From NCBI GenBank assembly GCA_041737835.1, contig JBGSQY010000004.1: DNA of 64,000 nt. One strand, given 5' to 3'. The notes beneath the pieces were generated by a model. It saw nothing but the letters and a program-made list of their open reading frames with translations. It had not been told where the DNA came from and ran no database searches. The DNA comes from Bythopirellula sp041737835 (lineage in GTDB: Bacteria; Planctomycetota; Planctomycetia; Pirellulales; Lacipirellulaceae). Made by a program: the position numbers and the translations under genes. Each line of letters starts with the position of its first letter. Within the stretch, counting starts at the first letter, position 1. Below are positions 50,615 through 59,466 of the stretch, in pieces.

Positions 50615-51970
50615 ATGGCACGGTTTTTAAGAATCTTGATCGTATGGAATGTTCTTTGCCTTTATCATGTCACCGCTGCCTACGAAGGCTTGACCGCTAT
50701 AGGACCGAATGGCAAACAACTCGTCGAATTCGTGCAACAAGCCGAACGAGTATCTGGATTTTCGGGAGCAGTTCTTGCGGGTGAGCATGGAAAAATCATC
50801 GCTGCCATCGCTGTAGGCAAGAGCGGCAAACAATCTCACGACGTAACAACTCTCTTTGAGTTGGCATCGTGTACGAAACCCTTTACGGCCATTGCCGTGA
50901 TGAAACTTGCCGAAGACGGCAAACTCCATCTTGATGACCCGATTAACAAGTATTTGGAAGGCGTGCCTGAGAATTGCCACGGAATAACTGTCCGACATCT
51001 GTTGCAGCACACGTCAGGTATATCACCAGATAACAGTCGTGGCCGAGGAACCGATCTTGCGGACATCCTTCCACAGTTCTTAGAGGGTGGCCCACAAACT
51101 CCACCGGGTGAACACCATGCTTATTGGAATCAAGGCTACGCTTTACTGAGCGAAGTGATCGCCGTCGCTAGTGGAATGCCTTACACAACTTACATGCGAG
51201 AGAATATTTTTGAACCCTGCCAAATGAAAGCGAGTCGATTCAATGGCGACTCGCGCCCCAAAGGAATTAAGGTCGCGACCGGAACATCCACTTATGGCAA
51301 AAGTCGCACGGCTCTAGAACATCCGTATGGTGAGTACGGATTTCAATATCGAGGCATGGGTGGGCTTGTTACCAATCTCGCCGACCTGTGGCGATGGGAT
51401 CGCACCCTCGCCAAAGGCAAACTTATCTCTGCCGACTCTTATGCTCAGATGACGACGGCGGGGCAGCAGGCCTATGCATTGGGATGGCGAATTTACGATA
51501 AGGATGGCCATACGATTCACGAGCATACAGGAAGTGTCCGGGGATTTCTTGCATTGATTCGTCGAGTCCCCGAAACCGATAGCTGCCTTTTTATTCTAGC
51601 CAACAGCGATAACGCAGAACCTTTCGACATTGTTGCACAAGGTTGCAGCGAAATCCTAGCTGGGAGAAACGCTGAAATTACGGTCCCAAAGGCGGTCAAC
51701 GCAAGTCTTGCCGAACAACTCGTGGGTAGCTACCGTGATCCGAACGGACGAACCATGACGGTGAGTAAAGAAAAAGATTCTCTTGCAGCGGTCATTGATT
51801 GGAACGGCCCCAAAAGTCTGGGGAAATTGAACATGGCCGATAATGGCATGCTGTCTTTCGACATGGTCGGGTCGAAGAATGCGATTTTAATTGATCGCGA
51901 TCCTCAATCTCAGGTGATTGGATTAACTATTACCGATCTCGATCCTCCGATCAAATTTTCGCGTGAATGA
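50615..51970 (+). CDS. Serine hydrolase of the class C beta-lactamase family
   Basis: An exported serine hydrolase of 451 residues (PF00144: beta-lactamase/esterase/peptidase fold). ATG 50615 follows AGGAAG and gives the signal peptide MARFLRILIVWNVLCLYHVT. The active-site SxxK is ASCTKPF, the YxN motif is YWNQGYALLSE and the third motif is HEHTGSVRGF. The last 90 residues form a beta-sandwich extension. The gene is more AT-rich than its neighbours. Substrates of this family range from peptides to esters and cannot be predicted. Confidence 0.9.
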   Translation: MARFLRILIVWNVLCLYHVTAAYEGLTAIGPNGKQLVEFVQQAERVSGFSGAVLAGEHGKIIAAIAVGKSGKQSHDVTTLFELASCTKPFTAIAVMKLAEDGKLHLDDPINKYLEGVPENCHGITVRHLLQHTSGISPDNSRGRGTDLADILPQFLEGGPQTPPGEHHAYWNQGYALLSEVIAVASGMPYTTYMRENIFEPCQMKASRFNGDSRPKGIKVATGTSTYGKSRTALEHPYGEYGFQYRGMGGLVTNLADLWRWDRTLAKGKLISADSYAQMTTAGQQAYALGWRIYDKDGHTIHEHTGSVRGFLALIRRVPETDSCLFILANSDNAEPFDIVAQGCSEILAGRNAEITVPKAVNASLAEQLVGSYRDPNGRTMTVSKEKDSLAAVIDWNGPKSLGKLNMADNGMLSFDMVGSKNAILIDRDPQSQVIGLTITDLDPPIKFSRE

Positions 51971-52097
51971 TCTTACACGCTTTTTTCAGCCAATCGAACT
52001 TGTGCCCATAGTTAGGCGGGAGCCTGCGTACCTCCGTGGTTTCTGGATTGCCGCCCGCCAACGTTCGTCAGCGCAGGCTCTGCGCGGGAATGACAAA

Positions 52098-52704
52098 ACT
52101 CCGCGTCCTCCGTGACTCCGTGGTTTTAATCCCTTCCCCCCTGGCCAAAAATCGTTGTGGCAAAGCGATTTTCAATCGCGATAATGGTGCTTGCCCTTTG
52201 GTAGGCGTGTTCTTTGACAACCAGAAAACTCAGCGGGGACTTTTGGAGCGCGCTCTTCGTGCGTTTCGTCCAATAGTCGACTCGTTTTGGAACGTGCCAA
52301 TGTCGCAACGGCTTGAATGGTCAGCACTTGCAACATCACCACGTGACAAAACCCAAGACTTTCGGCGCGAAAGTTGGGACCCCAGCGCAGAAGAGAAAAA
52401 TCAGCTTGGCGTTGCTGAGGGGTTGCAAACCAAGCAAACCTCGCAAACCTGGCAAAGCTGAAGACGAGGACGATAGGACGGTGGACTGTAGGACCGTGGA
52501 CGCTGGGAGTGAATTACGAGCCGGAGACTCGTGCCACACTGGAGTGAAAAAATTTACAACTCTCGAATAACGAAATAGACCCGGACAAGTTCGACAAGTT
52601 GGAAGAGTTGGAAGTCTTGAAGTGAGAATGCCAAGGTGCCGCGAGTTACGGGTTCCAAGTGGCTGGCTAGATTCTTCGGTCGCCTAGGCTCTCTCAGAAT
52701 GACT
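52098..52704. repeat. Left copy of a 600 bp inverted repeat
   Basis: This stretch is about 90 percent identical to the reverse complement of 57130-57738. Matching blocks include CCCTGGCCAAAAAT, GACTTTTGGAGCGCGCTCTT, CATCACCACGTGACAAAACC and the long GGACGGTGGACTGTAGGACC block; the inner end carries the dispersed unit with TTCGGTCGCCTAGGCTCTCT. It fills most of the gap between the hydrolase and the large unknown gene, and no real gene is seen in it. The surrounding bases 51971-52097 and 52705-52784 hold nothing recognisable. Confidence 0.9.
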
Positions 52705-52784
52705 CGGGGGCTAACCAGGAACCCGCCACAAAGAAAACCCAACTCGAAACTCAATGCTCGCTACTCGATGCTCGTAACTCGCAA

Positions 52785-55256
52785 CTACTTCATCTCGGTT
52801 TCGAGAACGTAGTTCGGCGTCCGCCAGGCGGTGCGGTCGGTCGTGACGGGGCCGAGGGCCATCGCCATCCAGCCGTCGTCGATCACCAGTTGCGTCACCA
52901 TGAGCCCGTCGAAGCGTGGATCGTCTTCGAGCGTTTTGCGAACGATGCGCAGCTCCCGGCCGCGCGAGAAGACCTTGCCCATGATGCCGTGCAGCACGAA
53001 CCGCGCGCCGGTTTTGAGCTGAGGCCCGGCGAATTGCAGCGTTTCATCCCGCACGAGATTCACCGACAGCCCGTCGAGTTGCGGACGGTAATAGGCATGG
53101 ACTTGGAAGTTTTGAATCTTGTCGCGGCCGTGGCCCAGCTCGCGGATGTTGAGCACCAACTCCAAGCGGTCTTCGACAAAAGAAACATGGACCGCATCGT
53201 GTTTGGCGAATTCGATGCGAGCACGCGTGGGGAAATCTTCGGGCATGGGGGCATCGGGATTGCCAAATTTCTCGGCGAGGAATTTGTGCAGTTCAGGCAG
53301 CGTCATCCGCCGACCTTCGAGGTCGAGCCCAGCGAAGGCGTTGTTGAGCGCGGTTTCGTGCAGCTGCACACTCACGACGCTGTCGGCAGGAGCCGAGGGA
53401 CGCGGCGTGTGGGCGGCGAGTTGATCGAGATTCGCGAGCCGTAATTGCATCACCGCGCGATCCGAGGTGGTGAACATGTCGATCGGCTCGGCCGCGAGGG
53501 CCAACTGCTCGAAGGGAACCATGACAAAATCGTGAAAGCGTTGCTCAACTTTTTGAAGCTTCGGATCGGCTTCGCTATCCATCCGCGAGCAGGCTTTGTT
53601 GACGACCTTCGAGCGAACTTGGGCCATCGCTTGGGGACGCGATTTTTGGTTTTCCTTTTTGGCAAAACCACGGAACATCGCGCCGAGGAACGGCACGCGG
53701 TCGAATTTCGATTCGGCACCAAGGTATTGGTGTTTGCCATTGGCGGCGGCTTTGGTCGGTTCGACCTCCAGGCCGTCCTCGCCGATAGTGATCACTTTTT
53801 CGGCGGCATATTCATAGCGGGCGGCGTTGCGAACCTTCACCGGCCAGGTATCGGAACGGGTGTTCGACAGGACTTGGCCATCGGCACGCAGGACCAATTG
53901 CCAAGCGTCGTCGGCGGGCAAGAGGCGGATATCGACGTCGCTGGTGGTCTTCGAGTTGCCTTCGACCTTCGTGCCGGCAATGCGTTCGCGCACCGGCGCG
54001 ACGATGCTCGGTTGCTTAGGGATCATGCGGTTGAACATCTCGTGATTGAGCGCGATCCGCATATTCGCCCCGCGGAATTGCTGCTGCAAATCGTGAGCAA
54101 GTGTTTGGAGCTTGGGATCGTTCGACCATTGCATCCGCTGCGAGAGTTGGCCAATCGCTTCGGCGTAGAGCATGCGGCTGTCGGCTTCGTAGCGTTCGAC
54201 AATCGCCAGGAGTTTATTGAGATCGACCGGCCCCGCGGCCCAAGGTTGCAGTTCGCGCGAAAAACTGGAGAGCGGTTCGGCGGCGATGAAAGTGCGTTGT
54301 TCGTCCGACAAACGAGGATCGTTCAGCCGCGAGAGGACTTCCTGGCTCAAACGCATCCGCGTGAGGTGATCGAAGGCGACCCCTTCGCTCGCGGCGGCGG
54401 CCACTTGATCGAGCAGCAGGTAGTCACGCCATTCGTCGCCGTTGGCCGTCCCCGCCAGGAGGGCAGCGATATCGGTGATCACCGGCATGAGGTCGGTGGT
54501 TTGTTCTACTGTGGGGGTGATTGGTTCGGCCCCGCCGCGTTCGATCAGCAGTTCCCAGATACCAATCCGACGTTGCAAACCTTGAGCGGCTTGCAGCCAA
54601 TTCTGTTGCACGGCCGGATCCGAGATTTCGAGCGATCGAATCTGACCCGCCGCGGCGAGTTGCTTGAGTTCGGCCAGTATCTGCAAACCGATCACGGGGG
54701 GCGTGGCCGGATTTTCGGTGAGTTGGCGAACACGGGTGAGCACCGCCGAGGCCCATTCGGTGGCCAGCGGATGATGGGCGAGTTTCTCCAAACGTTCGAT
54801 CAGCAGCGTCGGTGCCTGCCGTAGTAAGGGGGTCGGCGTGATCGTGACGACAGGTTCTTGAACGTGGGGAACGGGCTGAGACTTCGCAGCAGCCGGTTCC
54901 ACCAGCGAGAAGGCTTGTTTGGTATTTCGAGTTTCGAGCATCGCGAGGCGATCGTTTTCGCTCGTGACCATCACCTTCGGCTGTGCCGGCAAGGGCGTGG
55001 GCGGAGTGATCGACTCGGTGACTTCGACGAACCTCTTGAGCGTGGCATGCATCGTGCGCAGCGTGCCCATGTCGAACGTCGCACGCACCGGCAAGGCTTG
55101 TTGCTCGATAGGACGAACGAGCTGACGGCGCTCGATGAGCTCGTGGACGTTGAGAACGGGATGCTGCCAACAATACGGCGCGGCAACGGCCAGTCCGAAC
55201 AGACAAGCCATGCCCCCCATCAATGGCCAAACCGGCCTGCGTCGTTCCCACCGCAT
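52785..55256 (-). CDS. Large planctomycete protein of unknown function, membrane anchored
   Basis: A protein of 823 residues. ATG 55256 is preferred over longer frames because it starts a classical anchor: MRWERRRPVWPLMGG followed by MACLFGLAVAAPYCW. A Pro/Thr-rich linker of about 100 residues comes next. The rest is a long mixed alpha/beta region with no motif I know; recurrent parts are ARIEFAKHDAVHVSFVEDRL, LVLNIRELGHGRDKIQNF and RFVLHGIMGKVFSRGREL near the C-terminus. A secreted, perhaps envelope-associated role is likely. It is the leftmost gene of the segment enclosed by the large inverted repeats and is divergent from the peptidase gene. Confidence 0.75.
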   Translation of the reverse strand: MRWERRRPVWPLMGGMACLFGLAVAAPYCWQHPVLNVHELIERRQLVRPIEQQALPVRATFDMGTLRTMHATLKRFVEVTESITPPTPLPAQPKVMVTSENDRLAMLETRNTKQAFSLVEPAAAKSQPVPHVQEPVVTITPTPLLRQAPTLLIERLEKLAHHPLATEWASAVLTRVRQLTENPATPPVIGLQILAELKQLAAAGQIRSLEISDPAVQQNWLQAAQGLQRRIGIWELLIERGGAEPITPTVEQTTDLMPVITDIAALLAGTANGDEWRDYLLLDQVAAAASEGVAFDHLTRMRLSQEVLSRLNDPRLSDEQRTFIAAEPLSSFSRELQPWAAGPVDLNKLLAIVERYEADSRMLYAEAIGQLSQRMQWSNDPKLQTLAHDLQQQFRGANMRIALNHEMFNRMIPKQPSIVAPVRERIAGTKVEGNSKTTSDVDIRLLPADDAWQLVLRADGQVLSNTRSDTWPVKVRNAARYEYAAEKVITIGEDGLEVEPTKAAANGKHQYLGAESKFDRVPFLGAMFRGFAKKENQKSRPQAMAQVRSKVVNKACSRMDSEADPKLQKVEQRFHDFVMVPFEQLALAAEPIDMFTTSDRAVMQLRLANLDQLAAHTPRPSAPADSVVSVQLHETALNNAFAGLDLEGRRMTLPELHKFLAEKFGNPDAPMPEDFPTRARIEFAKHDAVHVSFVEDRLELVLNIRELGHGRDKIQNFQVHAYYRPQLDGLSVNLVRDETLQFAGPQLKTGARFVLHGIMGKVFSRGRELRIVRKTLEDDPRFDGLMVTQLVIDDGWMAMALGPVTTDRTAWRTPNYVLETEMK

Positions 55257-55570
55257 GTCGTTGTTCTCTCCTGCCCCGGGAAATGGATCCATCCAAGCTG
55301 TCGTGCGGAGCGGACCGCAGCGCCACAGCTTCCGCCGTTGTGCCACCAATCCGGGTGGGGGCCGTGTGGGTTCACGACACACAAATGCACTCGTTCAGAT
55401 AAGATCGGTATTCTGCGTCGTTCTCTTGCGTCTGGTTTTGCCAGCAATGCTGGTGGTGATTGTGTTGAGGCAGGTAATTTTCGCGTAACTAGGCAATCTT
55501 GCCTCCGGTTGTGCTTGCAGGCGAAAATGGGTGAACTTTGACACGCAAAAATCACACAAGAATTATCACC
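55257..55570. other. Divergent intergenic region inside the inverted-repeat segment
   Basis: These 314 bp separate the divergent large unknown gene and the M20 peptidase gene. No clear promoter pair, riboswitch or hairpin is visible; part of it may be a longer N-terminus of the peptidase (TTG 55538). Confidence 0.4.
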
Positions 55571-56761
55571 GTGAAGACCAAACAAAAGCCCGCAGCTGTT
55601 ACCGATGCCCAAGCCGAGCAGCTGTTGCTCGAGCTGCTCGCCATCCCCGCGGGGAGTGGCCAGGAAACTCCCGTGGCCGAGTACGTTCGCGAGAAGCTCT
55701 TCGCCGCTGGCGTTTCGCCGGGTGCCTTCAAGACAGACTCGGCCCATCGCAAGTCGGTCCACAAGGGGGAACAGGGAAACCTTGTCCTTAAACTCCCGGG
55801 AACCGTTCGCGGCGAGCGGCGGATGCTTTCAGCTCATATGGATACCGTGCCGATTTGCGTCGGCGCACGGCCGGTCAAAAAGGGAAAGCGGATCGTGGCT
55901 GCCGATGCCCACACCGGCTTGGGAGCCGACGACCGGACGGGCGTGGCGGTGCTGCTGGCCACGGCATTGACGATACTTCAGGAAAACTTGCCCCATCCGC
56001 CGCTCACCTTTCTCTGGACCGTGCAGGAGGAAATCGGCCTACACGGGGCGCGGCACGTCGGCCTGAACCTGCTGGGCAAACCGGCGATGGCGTTCAACTT
56101 CGATGGCCAATCCCCCGCGAAGTTGACCATCGGCGCCACCGGCGGCTACCGGATGAACATTGAAATTCGTGGTTTGGCCAGCCACGCCGGCGGGCATCCC
56201 GAAAAAGGGATCAGCGCCATCGCCATTGCTTCGCTGGCCATTGCCGATCTCGTCGAGAACGGCTGGCATGGCCTGATCGAGAAGCAAGGCAAACGGGGCA
56301 CGAGCAACGTCGGCGTCATCGCCGGCGGCACGGCCACCAACGTCGTGACCGATCACGTCAACATCCGTGCCGAAGCCCGGGCCCACGATCCCAAGTTTCG
56401 CCAGCGGATCATCGACGAAATCGAAAAGGCCTTCCGCCGGGCGACCAAAAAGGTGTGCAACAGCTCCGGCGAGCATGGCGAAGTCACGATCCAGGGCCAA
56501 CTCGATTACGAATCGTTTCATCTCGCGACGAACGATCCGAGTGTCCAAACCGCGAAGGCCGCGGTCGTGGCAGTGGGACTCACGCCGGAGATCAACATCT
56601 CCAACGGCGGGCTCGACGCCAACTGGCTCACAGCACACGGCATCCCCACCGTGACCTTAGGTTGCGGACAAAACAACATTCATACGACCTCCGAATGGTT
56701 GGATTTGGTAGAATTCCACCACGCCCGCCGCGTCGCCCTAAAACTTGTCACCAATCTCTGA
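55571..56761 (+). CDS. M20/M42-like metallopeptidase (PepT-related)
   Basis: A di-zinc peptidase of about 396 residues. The metal ligands and catalytic residues are in LSAHMDTVPICVG (His and Asp), GLGADDRTGVAVLL (bridging Asp) and LWTVQEEIGLHGA (catalytic Glu), with a lid domain starting GATGGYRMNIEIRGLASHAGGHPEKG. The C-terminal part has DANWLTAHGIPTVTLGCGQ. The family includes tripeptide aminopeptidase PepT. GTG 55571 (MKTKQKPAAV) is used as start; TTG 55538 is the alternative and no ribosome site decides between them. It acts in the cytoplasm on small peptides. Confidence 0.9.
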   Translation: MKTKQKPAAVTDAQAEQLLLELLAIPAGSGQETPVAEYVREKLFAAGVSPGAFKTDSAHRKSVHKGEQGNLVLKLPGTVRGERRMLSAHMDTVPICVGARPVKKGKRIVAADAHTGLGADDRTGVAVLLATALTILQENLPHPPLTFLWTVQEEIGLHGARHVGLNLLGKPAMAFNFDGQSPAKLTIGATGGYRMNIEIRGLASHAGGHPEKGISAIAIASLAIADLVENGWHGLIEKQGKRGTSNVGVIAGGTATNVVTDHVNIRAEARAHDPKFRQRIIDEIEKAFRRATKKVCNSSGEHGEVTIQGQLDYESFHLATNDPSVQTAKAAVVAVGLTPEINISNGGLDANWLTAHGIPTVTLGCGQNNIHTTSEWLDLVEFHHARRVALKLVTNL

Positions 56762-56806
56762 TACTTCCCCCTGACCCCCGACCCCTGATCTCCGACCTCT
56801 CATTTC

Positions 56807-57094
56807 ATGAAACCCGACGACGAACTCTGCCTTTGCTTTCACGTCACGCAGCGCAAGGTCGCCAACTTCTTGCGACTCGAACGCCCGCAGCGTGCTGCGC
56901 AACTGGCCGATTGCTTCGGCGCGGGGACCGGTTGCGGCTGGTGCCGGCCGTTCCTCCAAAAAATGTTTGAAGCCAGCCGCGCGAATGCCACCGCCGACCT
57001 CCCCGAGTCAACCGACTACGCCCAAGCCCGCGGCGACTACGTTCGCAGCGGCGGCGGCACGCCCCCACCAGGCGCCACGCCGGTGGAGGAATAG
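56807..57094 (+). CDS. Bfd-like [2Fe-2S] protein
   Basis: A small protein of 95 residues with the BFD-like [2Fe-2S] arrangement: LCLCFHVTQRKVANFL (C-x-C) and GAGTGCGWCRPFLQKMF (C-x2-C). The C-terminus (RSGGGTPPPGATPVEE) is an extension of low complexity. Such domains bind an iron-sulfur cluster and pass electrons, as in bacterioferritin-associated ferredoxin and nitrite reductase. It lies 45 bp after the peptidase gene and is probably cotranscribed. No bacterioferritin gene is nearby. Confidence 0.9.
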   Translation: MKPDDELCLCFHVTQRKVANFLRLERPQRAAQLADCFGAGTGCGWCRPFLQKMFEASRANATADLPESTDYAQARGDYVRSGGGTPPPGATPVEE

Positions 57095-57129
57095 CGATTA
57101 GAAGTTAGCTACTAGGCGCTAGCAATCCC

Positions 57130-57738
57130 GCGTCATTCTGAGAGAGCCTAGGCGACCGAAGAATCTAGCCTGCCACTTGGAACCCGAGCCTCCGATTGCT
57201 TGTTGTTCTCAATTCAAGGCTTCCAACTCTTCCAACTTGTCGAACTTGTCGGGGTCTATTTCGATTGCTGCGAGTTGTGAATTTTTCATTTCCGTGTGGC
57301 ACGAGTCTCCGGCTCGTAATTCACTCCCAGCGTCCACGGTCCTACAGTCCACCGTCCTATCGTCCTCGTCTTCAGCTTTGCCAGGTTTGCGTGCTTTGCT
57401 TGGTTTGCACCCCCTCAGCAACGCCAAGCTGATTTTTTGCTTCTGCGCTGGGGTCCCAACTTTGGTGACGAAACTCTTGGGTTTTGTCACGTGGTGACGT
57501 TGCAAGTGCTGATCATTCAATCGCTTGCGACATTCGCCCGCTCCAAAACGAGTCGACTTTTGGACGAAACGCACGAAGAGCGCGCTCCAAAAGTCCCTAC
57601 TGAGTTTTCTGGTTGTCAAAGAACATGCCTACCAAAGGGCGAACACCATTATCGCGATTGAAAATCGCTTCGCCACAACAATTTTTGGCCAGGGGGGAAG
57701 GGATTAAACCACGGAGGCATGGAGGGCGCGGAGAAATG
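57130..57738. repeat. Right copy of the 600 bp inverted repeat
   Basis: Reverse complement of 52098-52704 with about 90 percent identity, ending near the CCACGGAGG/GGATTAAACC block. A minus-strand frame of 136 codons (57209-57619) exists only in this copy and is broken in the other, so it is not treated as a gene. Together the copies frame 4.4 kb. The flanks 57095-57129 and 57739-57834 hold nothing recognisable. Confidence 0.9.
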
Positions 57739-57834
57739 CTTGCTTCAGAAACGCCGTGGCGAGTGAATCGAGCGTTAATCGTTTGTTGGAACTTACAACA
57801 AGATAGATAGTGACTTTAGTTTTGCGAGTATCAT

Positions 57835-58341
57835 TTAACCAAATAGTGGAGTATGAAAAGGCACTCCGATGGATTGTGTAAAAACGACCCACGCGCCAAT
57901 TGCTAGTGCGAATAAGGTCACGACAAGCAATGCCTCGTATGTGCTATATCGCCATCGGGGATTGGGCCTTGTCGCTACGGCCAGAAAACCGAAAAGCATC
58001 ACACAAAACCAATGGGGAATACAAATGAGCGTCCAAGTCATGGTCGCTCCCCAATCTTTTGTTTCAAAGTTGAATCCAAGGGTTCTAGGGTGCGCTGGTT
58101 TTTCTTGTACTGGATTGTTGATGGTTCGAAATTGGTAGCTGATTGGACGACGAGTCGTTTCTTCCCATGCTATTAATCGAATTGGGAAGATGCCTCGTAG
58201 GCTATATAAAGTAAGGTACGAGTGGCTCGATTCTCTCACTAAATAATCAACGCAAAAATAGCTACGCACCCATGATCCAAGAAATAGCATGGTCAAAATT
58301 AGACAAGAACAGGAAATAGCTTGGCAAAGTGGCTTTTTCAT
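57835..58341 (-). CDS. Hypothetical membrane protein
   Basis: A protein of 168 residues from ATG 58341 (MKKPLCQAISC). It has an N-terminal helix (LILTMLFLGSWVRSYF) and two C-terminal helices (WTLICIPHWFCVMLFGFLAV and LLVVTLFALAIGAWVVFTQ) around a soluble loop. The gene is more AT-rich than most of the window. Similar unassigned proteins with this layout are frequent in planctomycetes. It stands alone outside the right inverted repeat. Confidence 0.65.
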   Translation of the reverse strand: MKKPLCQAISCSCLILTMLFLGSWVRSYFCVDYLVRESSHSYLTLYSLRGIFPIRLIAWEETTRRPISYQFRTINNPVQEKPAHPRTLGFNFETKDWGATMTWTLICIPHWFCVMLFGFLAVATRPNPRWRYSTYEALLVVTLFALAIGAWVVFTQSIGVPFHTPLFG

Positions 58342-58548
58342 AGTGGCATTGTATTTCAAAGATGATCACGATTGCATTCCCGGCCTTCGTTTTATTGATC
58401 GCTAACCAACCCCTTTAGTGCGGAGACTTAAGTGCCCCGGCTGGCATGCTAGCGGTGTGTTTGCCCTTGCGGCTAATTGACCACCCCTGTATGAGGGGGC
58501 CTGAAATTTGTGCTCCCGGCCATTCCCCGCAACCGGCGAGAAGCTGTG

Positions 58549-59466
58549 ATGTCGTTTTTTCGTTGCGCCCTTTTTCTCTTTTTGCTCAACTGCGCGAGTC
58601 CGTGGCTGCGCGCGCAGACCTTCGATTTTGCGTATTCGGATCTCGAACGGCGGATCGCCTCGCTTGAGGCCGCCGAACGTGTTGACCGCATCGATACGGT
58701 GCTGGAAGGGGGACCTCCGGCGGTGCATCAAGCGCAGCACACCGAGGACATCGTGCCGTGTGATTGCGACTTTTGCACTCAGCAGTGCCACGACAGCTTT
58801 TGGTACTCGGGTGTTGAACTGACGATATTCAAACCGACGATTGCCACGGGCGCTCTCAACCTGGAAGAAGATACCGGGGGCGTCGGGCCGCGAGTGTATC
58901 TGGGATGGGAAGCGGCATCGGGCTTCGGCGTGCGCACTCGTTTCTGGGGAATCGAAGCCGAAGGAGCTTTGTTTGATCCGCTGACAGGGCCGACGCCACT
59001 GAGCATGCAAACGACGGCCGCGCGGTTTGATTTTGATCTGTATCGAAATTTCCGTTTCGAAAACGGTTCACTTCTTGTCGGGGCGGGGGTGAGCGGAGCG
59101 GGGCTTGAGTACTCGCTTATCAGTCCCGGGCTGACGCAGACGATGGAAACAATCGGGGCCGGGGTGAGCGTATTTGCCGAGGGACGGCATCGCTTTTATC
59201 ATTCGGACCGCGTCGACTGGGCACTCATCACGCGGGGACGATACGCAATGACGACGGGTACTGTGACCGACTCGGATTTTCCTGGCGTTGAGCTGGACGG
59301 CAATTTGAACGTCGGTGAGGCCGCCTTTGGTGTTGAGTTCGAACGAAGGTTTCAGCGTTGTTCGTTCGTCGCTCAATATCTCATGGAAACCCAAACGTGG
59401 TCGCCAACCGACATGGAGAACGTAAATTTCCTGGGCTCGACCGTGCGGCTAGGGCTGACGTGGTAA
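58549..59466 (+). CDS. Putative outer-membrane beta-barrel protein 1
   Basis: An exported protein of 305 residues. ATG 58549 gives the signal peptide SFFRCALFLFLLNCASPWLR, cleaved near RAQ. A coiled segment (DLERRIASLEAAERVDRID) and a Cys-rich stretch (CDCDFCTQQC) precede a body of alternating strands rich in Gly and aromatic residues, with the motif LGWEAASGFGVRTRFW. The C-terminus ends in VRLGLTW, an aromatic end like the assembly signal of outer-membrane barrels. It shares the LGWE..SGFG.R.R.W motif with the next gene and directly precedes it, with the stop TAA abutting the ATG. Confidence 0.75.
   Translation: MSFFRCALFLFLLNCASPWLRAQTFDFAYSDLERRIASLEAAERVDRIDTVLEGGPPAVHQAQHTEDIVPCDCDFCTQQCHDSFWYSGVELTIFKPTIATGALNLEEDTGGVGPRVYLGWEAASGFGVRTRFWGIEAEGALFDPLTGPTPLSMQTTAARFDFDLYRNFRFENGSLLVGAGVSGAGLEYSLISPGLTQTMETIGAGVSVFAEGRHRFYHSDRVDWALITRGRYAMTTGTVTDSDFPGVELDGNLNVGEAAFGVEFERRFQRCSFVAQYLMETQTWSPTDMENVNFLGSTVRLGLTW

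Noticed and set aside
57209..57619. Minus-strand frame of 136 codons in the right inverted repeat
   Set aside because: The other copy of the repeat has it broken, the translation is low complexity (RTVDCRTVDAGS), and no ribosome site precedes it. It appears to be a by-product of repeat composition.
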